14,315 nucleotides of DNA from an uncultured Bacilli bacterium (GTDB lineage Bacteria > Bacillota_I > Bacilli_A > RF39 > UBA660): NCBI GenBank assembly GCA_948760655.1, contig CAQBKK010000028.1:1-14315 (forward strand), written 5' to 3'. The notes under the pieces were generated by a model. The model saw nothing but the letters and a program-made list of their open reading frames with translations. It searched no databases and was not told the DNA's origin. This document shows, in pieces, positions 1 to 6,602 of the stretch. Made by a program: the position numbers and the translations under genes. Every line of letters begins with the position of its first letter. Position 1 is the first letter of the stretch.

Positions 1-363
1 AATGAGCTTAATTTATTTATAAGAAGTATAAATGGATATGGTCAAAAGACAGGTGGTTTATTACTTAGATTAATATATGAAGCTGGTGTATGTAAATTTA
101 ATGATAAATTAGGTTATATTCCATTAGATAGACATGACATTGAAATTAGTTATTTAAATAATATTATTGAAAGTAGAAAGTTAAGTAATAACCAAATAGA
201 AGAATTATCTAGTTTGTATATAGAAAGTGGAAAGAGACTAGGAATTGATGCAAACTTAATAGACAAATATTTATGGAATATAGGTAATGATTTTTGTAAT
301 AAAAAGAATTGTGTTATGTGTCCGTTATATGATGATTGTAAAACAAAAATATATGAAAAATGA
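1..363 (+). CDS. Endonuclease III-like (HhH-GPD) Fe-S DNA glycosylase, C-terminal part
   Basis: The frame is open from base 1 to a TGA at 361-363, so the N-terminal part lies outside the window. The 120 visible residues start in a helix-hairpin-helix (NGYGQKT, residues 11-17). Its Lys16 sits where endonuclease III has the catalytic lysine. The segment IPLDRHD (40-46) corresponds to the 'VDTH' region, with Asp43 as the likely catalytic aspartate. The end carries four cysteines (99, 104, 107, 113) spaced CX4CX2CX5C. Endonuclease III and MutY use CX6CX2CX5C, so the first spacing is two residues short. The family excises damaged or mispaired bases and often nicks the abasic site; the substrate here is unknown. 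The rhuM-family gene follows after 16 bp, and its Shine-Dalgarno site overlaps this stop, so the two are probably co-transcribed. Confidence 0.72.
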   Translation, partial: NELNLFIRSINGYGQKTGGLLLRLIYEAGVCKFNDKLGYIPLDRHDIEISYLNNIIESRKLSNNQIEELSSLYIESGKRLGIDANLIDKYLWNIGNDFCNKKNCVMCPLYDDCKTKIYEK

Positions 364-379
364 AGGAGGATTTTGGTAA

Positions 380-1390
380 ATGCAAATAGACAAGCTAAAA
401 GATTTAATTTTATATCAAAGTGAAAATACAAATAAGTCTATTGAGGTACTTTATGATAATGAAGATTTTTGGTTAACTCAAAAGACTATGGCAGAATTAT
501 TTAATGTTAAAGTTAATACCATTAATTATCATTTAAAAGAAGTTTTTTATGGCAACGAATTAAAAGAAGACTCAGTTATTCGAAAAATTCGAATAACTGC
601 TTCAGATGGTAAGGAATATAATACTAACTTTTATAGTTTAGATGCCATTATTGCAGTAGGTTATCGTGTCAATTCAAAAGAGGCTACTGATTTTAGAATA
701 TGGGCAACAAATACTTTAAAAGAGTATATAAAAAAAGGCTTTGTTTTAAATTCTGAATTGTTAAAAAATGGTTCAAAATTTGGTAAAGATTATTTTGATG
801 AATTACTAGTTAAGATTAAAGAAATTAGGGCTAGTGAAAGAAGATTTTATCAAAAGATTACCGATATTTATAAAGAATGTAGTTACGATTATGATAAGAA
901 TAGTAAAACAACAAAAGAATTCTATAAAAATGTGCAAAATAAATTACACTTCGCTATTACAGGAATGACAGCACCAGAGATTATAAAAACACGAGTTGAT
1001 TCGAAAAAAGAATACATGGGACTTCAAACTTGGAAGAATGCACCTAATAGTAAAATACTTGAAACAGATGTTGTCATTGCTAAAAATTATTTATCAGAAG
1101 AAGAAATAAAGGAACTTAATAATTTAGTATCTATGTATTTAGATTTTGCTGAAAGACAAGTTAAACTAGGTCATATCATTTCCATGCAAGAGTGGAAAGA
1201 TAAATTAGAAATGTTTCTAAATTTAAATGAATATAACATTTTAAAAGATAATGGAAAAGTAAAAAGAAAAATTGCAGATAAACTAGCGCTTGATGAATAC
1301 GAAAAATATCGTGTAGTACAAGATCAAAAATATATATCTGATTTTGATGAATTAGTATTAGAAACTAAAAGTATTGATTCGCAAAAATAA
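380..1390 (+). CDS. RhuM-family protein (Virulence_RhuM), possible DNA-binding protein
   Basis: This 336-residue protein is full length for the RhuM family. An N-terminal helix-turn-helix-like segment (WLTQKTMAELF onward, residues 31-56) is followed by the family core: SVIRKIRITASDGKEY (65-80), then FYSLDAIIAVGYRVNS (84-99), then FRIWATNTLKEYIKKGF (105-121). The C-terminal half is mainly helical and includes the typical 'LHFAITGMTAPEI' stretch. RhuM was named from Salmonella pathogenicity island 3 and is widespread in accessory DNA near restriction, prophage and toxin-type genes; its biochemical role is not settled. The ATG at 380 is preceded by GGAGG (365-369) with 10 bp spacing, right after the stop of the upstream glycosylase gene. 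No signal peptide or membrane segment is seen. The gene is intact, unlike two of its downstream neighbours, and it contains a perfect inverted repeat at 573-599. Confidence 0.9.
   Translation: MQIDKLKDLILYQSENTNKSIEVLYDNEDFWLTQKTMAELFNVKVNTINYHLKEVFYGNELKEDSVIRKIRITASDGKEYNTNFYSLDAIIAVGYRVNSKEATDFRIWATNTLKEYIKKGFVLNSELLKNGSKFGKDYFDELLVKIKEIRASERRFYQKITDIYKECSYDYDKNSKTTKEFYKNVQNKLHFAITGMTAPEIIKTRVDSKKEYMGLQTWKNAPNSKILETDVVIAKNYLSEEEIKELNNLVSMYLDFAERQVKLGHIISMQEWKDKLEMFLNLNEYNILKDNGKVKRKIADKLALDEYEKYRVVQDQKYISDFDELVLETKSIDSQK
573..599. repeat. Perfect 12-bp inverted repeat inside the rhuM-family gene
   Basis: The left arm CAGTTATTCGAA (573-584) and right arm TTCGAATAACTG (588-599) are exact reverse complements separated by AAA. 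The repeat covers codons for residues 65-74, in a conserved part of the protein. It could be a DNA site for a dimeric regulator or an RNA hairpin with a 12-bp stem and 3-nt loop. It has no U-tract after it, so it is not an intrinsic terminator. Its function is unknown. Confidence 0.85.
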
Positions 1391-1452
1391 TGTTCCTTTC
1401 TCTATGAAAAATATTTTGTTTGTGTGGAGAAAAGAATTGGTGATTAGATATT

Positions 1453-1470
1453 AAGGTGGTGATAATCATT
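1453..1470 (+). promoter_or_regulatory. Near-perfect Shine-Dalgarno site followed by ATT instead of ATG
   Basis: AAGGTGGTGAT (1453-1463) differs by one base from the ideal AAGGAGGTGAT. At normal spacing the expected start codon falls at 1468-1470, which reads ATT, followed by Lys-Gly-Lys-Leu-Phe. Either ATT is used as a rare start, or an ancestral ATG has mutated, or a GTG inside the site (1456 or 1459) is used. Together with the nonsense codon downstream this suggests decay. Confidence 0.5.
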
Positions 1471-2169
1471 AAAGGTAAATTATTTGATGAATTAATAAAC
1501 GATATGAGTAAATGTAAAAAATGTATATCTATGTATTCTAAAAATAATACGGATTGCTCACTTATTAATATCTATGAAAATACAAAGTTTGCCAAAGAAA
1601 TACCCTCAATATGGACGGATTGGTATAATAGATTGGATTCTAATATTATGATAATTGGACAGGATTGGGGGCCATTTGAAGATATGAAAAAACTAAATGA
1701 AAAATATTTAGAGAATCTAACAAAAGAAAATTAGTCTAAATTAATTGATGATGAAAAGAGTTTAACTAAAAAGCAACTTACAAAGTATATGTTAGAGTCT
1801 TCTAATGGTAAAATTGATTCTATCAATGATAATTACATTACCAATGCCATTATGTGTGGAAGAAAAGGAAACAATTATAGAGGAAATAACATCAATTTAA
1901 AATGTTCAACATTAAATTGTAAAGAGTTTTTGCTTAGGCAAATAGAAATAGTAAAACCAAAAGTAATATTAACACTAGGCTATTATCCCCTATATTCACT
2001 TTCTACTATTTATAATTTCAAGATAGAAAATAATTTAACAAAAACGATAGAAAAATATCCTATAATAAAGTTAGCAAGTTTCATCATTGTTCCTCTATAC
2101 CATCCAGTAGCGCAAATAACAAAAGAAAAACAAATGGAACAATATAATAGGATTTGGCAATATATTTAA
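1456..2169 (+). pseudogene. Uracil-DNA glycosylase superfamily protein (family 4-like, Fe-S), broken by an in-frame TAG
   Basis: Read through one in-frame TAG (1732-1734), the frame gives about 237 residues that look like one Fe-S uracil-DNA-glycosylase-superfamily protein. The first part has CKKC (residues 20-23) and IIGQDWGPFED (66-76), which replaces the family 4 'GEAPG' motif. After the stop come ITNAIMCGRKGNN and NCKEFLLRQIEIVKPKVILTLG, matching the 'N..KCRP..N' and 'C..FL..QI....P..I..LG' segments, so all four cluster cysteines appear present. LYHPVAQ matches the 'HPS' motif. The frame on each side of the TAG is identical, which points to a single nonsense substitution. TAG ends other genes here, so recoding is unlikely. 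The nominal GTG at 1456 lies inside the Shine-Dalgarno site; the best-placed start is an ATT at 1468. The family removes uracil or deaminated bases from DNA. Confidence 0.78.
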
Positions 2170-2191
2170 GAAAAAAGAAAGGAAAGATAAA

Positions 2192-2536
2192 ATGGAATTT
2201 ATAAAAAAGGAAGAAGCAATCAGCTATAGTGGAGATGGTTATTCAGGATTAGACTATCCATCAAGTGACAAAGACATCAACTTTGCAGTCATAAAAATAA
2301 AAGGAAGAAGTCCAAAAACAGGTTTTCAAGTAAATACAGAATGTAAAGAGTTATTATATATAATGAATGGCAATGGAACTCTATATCTAAAAGAAAACAA
2401 TGAAAAGATAGATTTTAAAGAGGGCGACGTAATTCTGATTAATAAAAATGAATACTATGCTTTTGATGGTGACTTTGAAGGCTTAGTTCCATGTACACCA
2501 GCATGGACGAGTGAACAACATAAGTATATAGATTAA
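2192..2536 (+). CDS. Small single-domain cupin-fold protein
   Basis: This is a 114-residue protein with a single cupin barrel. The core runs CKELLYIMNGNGTLYL (residues 51-66), then the turn KEGDVILINKNEYYAF (76-91), then a conserved end CTPAWTSEQHKYI (101-113). The usual metal-binding HxH...E of cupin motif 1 is absent; cysteine and glutamate take that stretch, so it may bind no metal or use other ligands. The ATG at 2192 has a purine-rich site (GAAAGGAAAG) upstream. The gene sits 22 bp after the broken glycosylase gene and 20 bp before the broken dipeptidase gene, consistent with one transcript. It shows no lesion. Small cupins of this kind bind sugars or other small ligands or act in isomerisation; no substrate can be named here. 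Confidence 0.75.
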   Translation: MEFIKKEEAISYSGDGYSGLDYPSSDKDINFAVIKIKGRSPKTGFQVNTECKELLYIMNGNGTLYLKENNEKIDFKEGDVILINKNEYYAFDGDFEGLVPCTPAWTSEQHKYID

Positions 2537-2556
2537 TAATAACGAGGAGATGACTT

Positions 2557-3869
2557 ATGAGAGAAACTCTAATTAACAACTTTTTAAGAATATCTAAAAT
2601 TCCTAGGGAATCAGGACAAGAAGATAAAATAGCAGATTTCTTAGTTAATATTGCAAAAGAGAACAATCTTGATTACTTCAAAGATGAAAATAACAATGTT
2701 TTAATTAAGAAAAAAGGCAAGATGAATTCTACACCAATAGCGTTACAAGCACATTTAGATATGGTATGTGTTAAAAACAAAGATAGTAATCACGATTTTC
2801 AGAATGATGGAATTGAAGTAATCATTGATGGAGATAAAGTAATAGCTAAGGATACTTCTTTAGGAGCAGATCAAGGTGTTGGACTTTCTATGATGTTGAC
2901 TATTATGGAAGATAAAAATTTATTACATCCTGATTTAGAATTTCTTTTTACTACTGAAGAAGAAACTACATTTAATGGGTCTGTAAATTTTCCCTATTCT
3001 AAAGTAGAAAGCAAAAGATTAATCAATCTTGATAATTCAAAAGATAACAGCATATTTATAGGTGCAGATGGAGATATATGCAATGAGTATACTTATAATG
3101 GAGAATTAATTGAAAATGATTTGCCTAGTTATAAAATTTTAATTAATGGATTTCCAGGAGGAATTCTAGCGAAGATATTTATTTATCTGAAAACAATGCT
3201 ATAACTACAATGGCTAGATTATTAATAGATAAAGATATTTTTATAAAAAGTATAGATGGTGGGACTTCTGAAAATGATTTGACTACATTCTGTGAAGTAG
3301 TTATAAATACAAACATTAACGTAAATGATATTTTTGGCTGTTTAAATGTTAAAATAGATAAAGTTGATAATAGCAAAAGTTTTTCTAAGGGAGATACAAA
3401 AAATATACTAAATGAAATATTAGATTTAAAATGCGGATACATTACTAAAAATAAAGCATCTGCCAACCTTGGATTAATTAAAACAATTAATGATAAAGTT
3501 AATATTTATTATGTATTTAGAAGCATGAGTGAAAACGAACTGGATATGATTAATAAGGAAAGCAAAGATTTAAAAAACAATTTTAATGTTAAAGAAGTTT
3601 ATACAGACCCAATATGGGAAATAGATTATGAATCAGAGTTATTAAAAAAGTATAAAGAATTATATTTAAAAAAACATTCTGAATATCCTTTAGAAGAAAT
3701 ATGGCATGGTGCTATTGAATGTTCTTCAATAAAGAAAAGAATAGACGGATTAGATATAATTTCTATTGGAGCTAATATAGAAAAATTTCATACAATAGAT
3801 GAAGTTACTTATATAAGTTCATGGATAAAGACCTTTGAGTTATTGATAAAATTTTTAGAAAGTTTATAG
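2557..3869 (+). pseudogene. pepD: Aminoacyl-histidine dipeptidase (PepD, peptidase M20C), frameshifted
   Basis: PepD enzymes are di-zinc peptidases that cut Xaa-His and other dipeptides. The first frame (2557-3204) has the metal and active-site motifs QAHLDMV (His66, Asp68), SLGADQGVG (Asp105), TTEEET (Glu134, Glu135) and NLDN (Asp159). It goes out of frame after Gly-Gly (3157-3162). The downstream frame reads on as SSEDIYLSENNAITTMARLL, then IDGGTSENDL, IWHGAIECS and GANIEKFHTIDE, all typical of the family. Adding one base (C) between 3162 and 3163 would give GGA GGA CAT TCT, restoring the conserved GGHS. The joined product would be about 437 residues, slightly shorter than E. coli PepD. The start ATG has GAGGAG upstream. 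The lesion is either a real mutation or a one-base sequencing error. The second part may yield a useless fragment from the ATG at 3210. Confidence 0.88.
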
Positions 3870-3910
3870 AAAACGAAAGAGAATATCAGCCAAATACATG
3901 AACGAAAATA

Positions 3911-3947
3911 AAAAGTAAGAACTTGTTATAAAAAGTTACTTACTTTT
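3911..3947. terminator. Bidirectional terminator between convergent units
   Basis: AAAAGTAAG-AACTT (3911-3924) pairs with AAGTT-A-CTTACTTTT (3933-3947), giving a 14-bp stem with one bulged base and an 8-nt loop. A-rich sequence on the left and T-rich sequence on the right supply a U-tract in both directions. It ends the + strand pepD transcript and overlaps the stop codon of the - strand permease gene. Confidence 0.8.
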
Positions 3948-4728
3948 CTTTTAATAATTTTTTTTCTAATTTATCAATTACTTCATATAAAATAAATGAA
4001 ATAAGAATAAGAATAACAACACCACTCATTACAATATTCAAATTAAAAACTTGTGTTCCATAAATAATTAGGTATCCAATACCCTTTTTACTAACTAAAA
4101 ATTCACCCATAATAACCCCAATTAAAGACATAGAAATATTGATCTTTAAAGAAGAAATAATGGTACGATAAGAAGCTGGAATAACAACTTGTGTAAGTAT
4201 TTGCATCCTTTTTGCTCCAAATGATTTTAAAAGTTTAATCTTATAAGAATCAGTATTCAAAAAACCATTATAAATAGTAATGATACTTAAAATTAAATTA
4301 ATAAGCAAAGCCATCACAATAATAGAATTCATATTGGCACCAGCCCAAATAATGATAATGGGGCCCAGTGCCACTTTAGGCAAACTATTAAGCATCGTTA
4401 AAAACGGATCAATAATTTTTGCCAAAGTTTTAAACTCGTAAAGAACGACTGCTATAACAAACCCTAAACTAATTCCCAAAAAGAAAGCCAAAAGTGTTTC
4501 ATAAAGCGTCGTAAAAATGTGCGAAAACAAATGAAAATTTTGATACAAAGAGATGCAAGTTTCCACAATTTTTTTAGGGCTTGAAAAGATAAATGGATTA
4601 ATAATTTTCTTATCTGCTAAAACTTGCCATAAACCCAAAAATAAAATAGTAATTACAATTTGAGCCATAACAACCAAGATTTTATTTCTCTTAATAGTAG
4701 CTAAATACTCTTTTTGTTCCCTAGACAC
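3940..4728 (-). CDS. ABC transporter permease, SsuC/TauC/ThiX type
   Basis: This is the membrane subunit of an importer of the nitrate/taurine/aliphatic-sulfonate/thiamine-precursor class (BPD_transp_1 domain). The 262-residue protein is very hydrophobic, with about six membrane segments (first at roughly 17-36, then 78-98). The cytoplasmic EAA-like coupling loop is LLKSFGAKRMQILTQVVIPAS (166-186), followed by the conserved end GEFLVSKKGIGYLI. The start is GTG (4728), preceded by GAAGGAA, and overlaps the end of the ATPase gene by 8 bp, which suggests translational coupling. It is the last gene of the binding-protein/ATPase/permease operon. Length and motifs are normal for the family. The substrate cannot be read from the sequence. 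Confidence 0.92.
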   Translation of the reverse strand: MSREQKEYLATIKRNKILVVMAQIVITILFLGLWQVLADKKIINPFIFSSPKKIVETCISLYQNFHLFSHIFTTLYETLLAFFLGISLGFVIAVVLYEFKTLAKIIDPFLTMLNSLPKVALGPIIIIWAGANMNSIIVMALLINLILSIITIYNGFLNTDSYKIKLLKSFGAKRMQILTQVVIPASYRTIISSLKINISMSLIGVIMGEFLVSKKGIGYLIIYGTQVFNLNIVMSGVVILILISFILYEVIDKLEKKLLKEK

Positions 4729-5470
4729 TTATATCCAGTTCCTTCCATAAAGCGTCATAATACTCCATAAATTTTTTATCTTTTCGATTTTCTATAGGAC
4801 TCGATGGACTTTCTAATTGGATTTCAAAAACTTTTTTTATGGTAGAAGGTCTTTTAGAAAGCACATAAACTTTAGATGCCATAGAAACTGCCTCTGAAAT
4901 ATCATGAGTTACCATAATGACTGTCTGACGTTCCCTTTTTATTATTTTATAAACATCATTACTAATAGCAAGACGGCTTTGATAATCCAGTGCACTAAAC
5001 GCTTCATCCAGTAACAATAAATCAGGTTGCAAAGCAAGTGTACGAATAAGAGCAACTCTTTGTTTCATTCCCCCTGATAAGCAAGAAGGATATTTATCCT
5101 TAAACTCAAACAAGTTGTACTTTTTTAAAAGTTCCAAAACATAAGCTTTACTTTCTTCTGTATTTTCATGTCGGACCTTTAATCCTAGCATACAATTATC
5201 TAATATAGTAAGCCAAGGAAAGAGAGCATCACTCTGAAACATATACCCAATCTTAAAGTTTTTACGACCAAATATAATGTTTCCAGAACTCTCTTTGTCT
5301 AACCCAGCAATAATATTTAATAACGTTGACTTCCCACAGCCAGAAGACCCAACAAGAGCAATAAAATCTCCTTCTTCTACTTCTATATTAATATCTTGAA
5401 TTGCCAAGATTTCTCCATCCTTGGTATGGTATTTTTTAGATAAATTTTTAATTTCCAAAATTTTATTCAT
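4721..5470 (-). CDS. ABC transporter ATP-binding protein, SsuB/TauB type
   Basis: The ATPase that powers the importer, 249 residues from the ATG at 5470. All motifs are intact: Walker A GSSGCGKST (41-49), Q-loop MFQSDALFPWLTI with Gln79, signature LSGGMKQR (131-138), Walker B LLLLDEA (151-157), D-loop SALD, and switch His189 in MVTHD. The 'LFPW' after the Q-loop is typical of the nitrate/taurine/sulfonate group. The frame stays open upstream to 5506, but those codons lie inside the binding-protein gene and have no ribosome site. MNKILEIKNLSKKY is the normal family start. This start overlaps the upstream stop by 8 bp. It has only a weak Shine-Dalgarno site, so it is probably translated by coupling. 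Confidence 0.93.
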   Translation of the reverse strand: MNKILEIKNLSKKYHTKDGEILAIQDINIEVEEGDFIALVGSSGCGKSTLLNIIAGLDKESSGNIIFGRKNFKIGYMFQSDALFPWLTILDNCMLGLKVRHENTEESKAYVLELLKKYNLFEFKDKYPSCLSGGMKQRVALIRTLALQPDLLLLDEAFSALDYQSRLAISNDVYKIIKRERQTVIMVTHDISEAVSMASKVYVLSKRPSTIKKVFEIQLESPSSPIENRKDKKFMEYYDALWKELDISV

Positions 5471-6458
5471 TAAAAGCGTTTTTAACAAGTTCATTATATG
5501 GAACATAAGAGTCTAAAAGAGCTGCATCCATCATAATGTCTTGTAAATTTTTATAACTCTCTTCACTAATAAATGGTGTAGTTAGCCATGAATCATATTT
5601 TTTATAGTTATCAACAATACTAGTTAAATCGGTTAAAGAACTATCTGGAAATTGAGGTAGTATAACACGCGCAATTTCTTCACTAGAATGTTCACTTACA
5701 TATTTAAGTCCTTCATTGATAGCACTTGTAAACTTCTTTATGACGTCTTCGTTATTTTCTAAATAGCTTTTTCTTGCGTAAAAAGCAGTATAAGGAACTT
5801 CTCCAGAATAAGCTCCAATGTTACCAACAATATATCCATAACCCTCTTTAACTAATTTTGTAGCATTTGGTTCAAATAAATTAACATAGTCTCCCATTCC
5901 TGAGATAAACGATCCAGCAAGGGATGCAAACTCTACACTTGTATTCATGTTGATTTCATCTTCATTAACACCCTCATTTTTTAAAGCATTTTGAAAATTC
6001 AAAACAGGCATTCCTCCAAGACGTCCAGCAAGTATTTCTTTTCCTTTTAAATCTTCCAAAGTAAAATTCTCTATATTATTTCTTGCAACAATAAATTGTC
6101 CATCTCTTTTAGTAAGTCCACTAAAAGTAACAATGTAATCTTCTTCTCCACCAGTATAAACATAAATAGCACTCTCAGGTCCAGCAAAACCAATTTGTAC
6201 ATCATTAGATAATACAGCGGAAGCCACTTTATCAGCTCCTGGAGTAAGAAGTAATTCTATATCGATTCCATTCTCCTTAAAATAACCATTTTCAATAGCT
6301 ACATAAAAGGGAGCATAAAAAGCACTATGTGTAACCTCAGCCAGTTTAATCGTAGTAAGATTTTCACTTTTTCTAGAGTTATTCCATTTACTAATTGTAA
6401 CAACTAAAACTAAAAGGACAAGTAAACCCAAAATAACCCCCAAAATTTTTCTTTTCAA
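5463..6458 (-). CDS. ABC transporter substrate-binding protein (NMT1/ThiY/SsuA-like), membrane-anchored
   Basis: The binding protein that selects the ligand, 331 residues. The N-terminus has two positive patches around a strong hydrophobic helix (about 6-22), then the NMT1-type fold: TIKLAEVTHSAFYAPFYVAI (36-55), ENGYFKENGIDIELL, and later DVQIGFAGPESAIY. That order is usual for nitrate, taurine, sulfonate and pyrimidine-precursor binders. No cysteine follows the hydrophobic segment, so there is no lipobox. It is held by an uncleaved signal anchor or released, which is unusual for a Gram-positive importer. The start is TTG at 6458, with GGAGG (6467-6471) 8 bp upstream and no competing ATG. 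It is the first gene of the operon. The short 5' leader of about 20 nt leaves no room for a TPP or other riboswitch. Ligand unknown. Confidence 0.9.
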   Translation of the reverse strand: MKRKILGVILGLLVLLVLVVTISKWNNSRKSENLTTIKLAEVTHSAFYAPFYVAIENGYFKENGIDIELLLTPGADKVASAVLSNDVQIGFAGPESAIYVYTGGEEDYIVTFSGLTKRDGQFIVARNNIENFTLEDLKGKEILAGRLGGMPVLNFQNALKNEGVNEDEINMNTSVEFASLAGSFISGMGDYVNLFEPNATKLVKEGYGYIVGNIGAYSGEVPYTAFYARKSYLENNEDVIKKFTSAINEGLKYVSEHSSEEIARVILPQFPDSSLTDLTSIVDNYKKYDSWLTTPFISEESYKNLQDIMMDAALLDSYVPYNELVKNAFNE

Positions 6459-6486
6459 TTTCTTTTCCTCCTTTTGATTTCAATGT

Positions 6487-6515
6487 ATTATATTCTAAAT
6501 ATCTAAATGTGTTAA
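6487..6515 (-). promoter_or_regulatory. Sigma-A-type promoter of the ABC importer operon
   Basis: On the - strand, -35 TTAACA (6510-6515) and -10 TATAAT (6487-6492) are separated by 17 bp. The predicted start near 6480 gives a leader of about 20 nt before the TTG at 6458, containing only the ribosome-binding site. Confidence 0.75.
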
Positions 6516-6529
6516 AATCTAAAAAAATA

Positions 6530-6574
6530 TAACATCCCCTTTAGGTATTGACAAACGGGAGGGGGTATATGTTA
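6530..6574. promoter_or_regulatory. GC-rich imperfect dyad over a divergent promoter region, possible operator
   Basis: TAACATCCCCT (6530-6540) is mirrored by AGGGGGTATATGTTA (6560-6574), with a few extra bases in the right arm. The dyad spans the -35 and reaches into the -10 of the rightward promoter. It lies upstream of both predicted transcription starts, so it would act as DNA rather than as an RNA hairpin. C4/G5 tracts stand out in this AT-rich sequence. No cognate regulator is identified. Confidence 0.4.
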
Positions 6575-6578
6575 CAAT
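6548..6578 (+). promoter_or_regulatory. Extended -10 promoter of the 330-residue gene, 19-bp spacer
   Basis: A perfect -35 TTGACA (6548-6553) and a -10 TACAAT (6573-6578) with a TG extension (6570-6571) are separated by 19 bp. The long spacer holds a G-tract (GGGAGGGGG, 6557-6565). Long spacers of this kind occur at MerR-activated promoters, but no MerR-type gene is seen in the window. The extended -10 could equally compensate for the spacing. Confidence 0.7.
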
Positions 6579-6602
6579 ACTTCACACCAAAAGAGGGGAA
6601 AT

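Noticed and set aside
1732..1734. In-frame TAG as a recoded sense codon
   Set aside because: TAG is the normal stop of several other genes in the window, such as at 3869, 13678 and 14207, so nonsense mutation is simpler.
5471..5506. Upstream starts for the ATPase gene
   Set aside because: The extra residues precede the normal family start, lie in the binding-protein coding region and lack a ribosome site.
6459..6486. TPP or other riboswitch before the importer operon
   Set aside because: The promoter leaves a leader of only about 20 nt, filled by the ribosome site.
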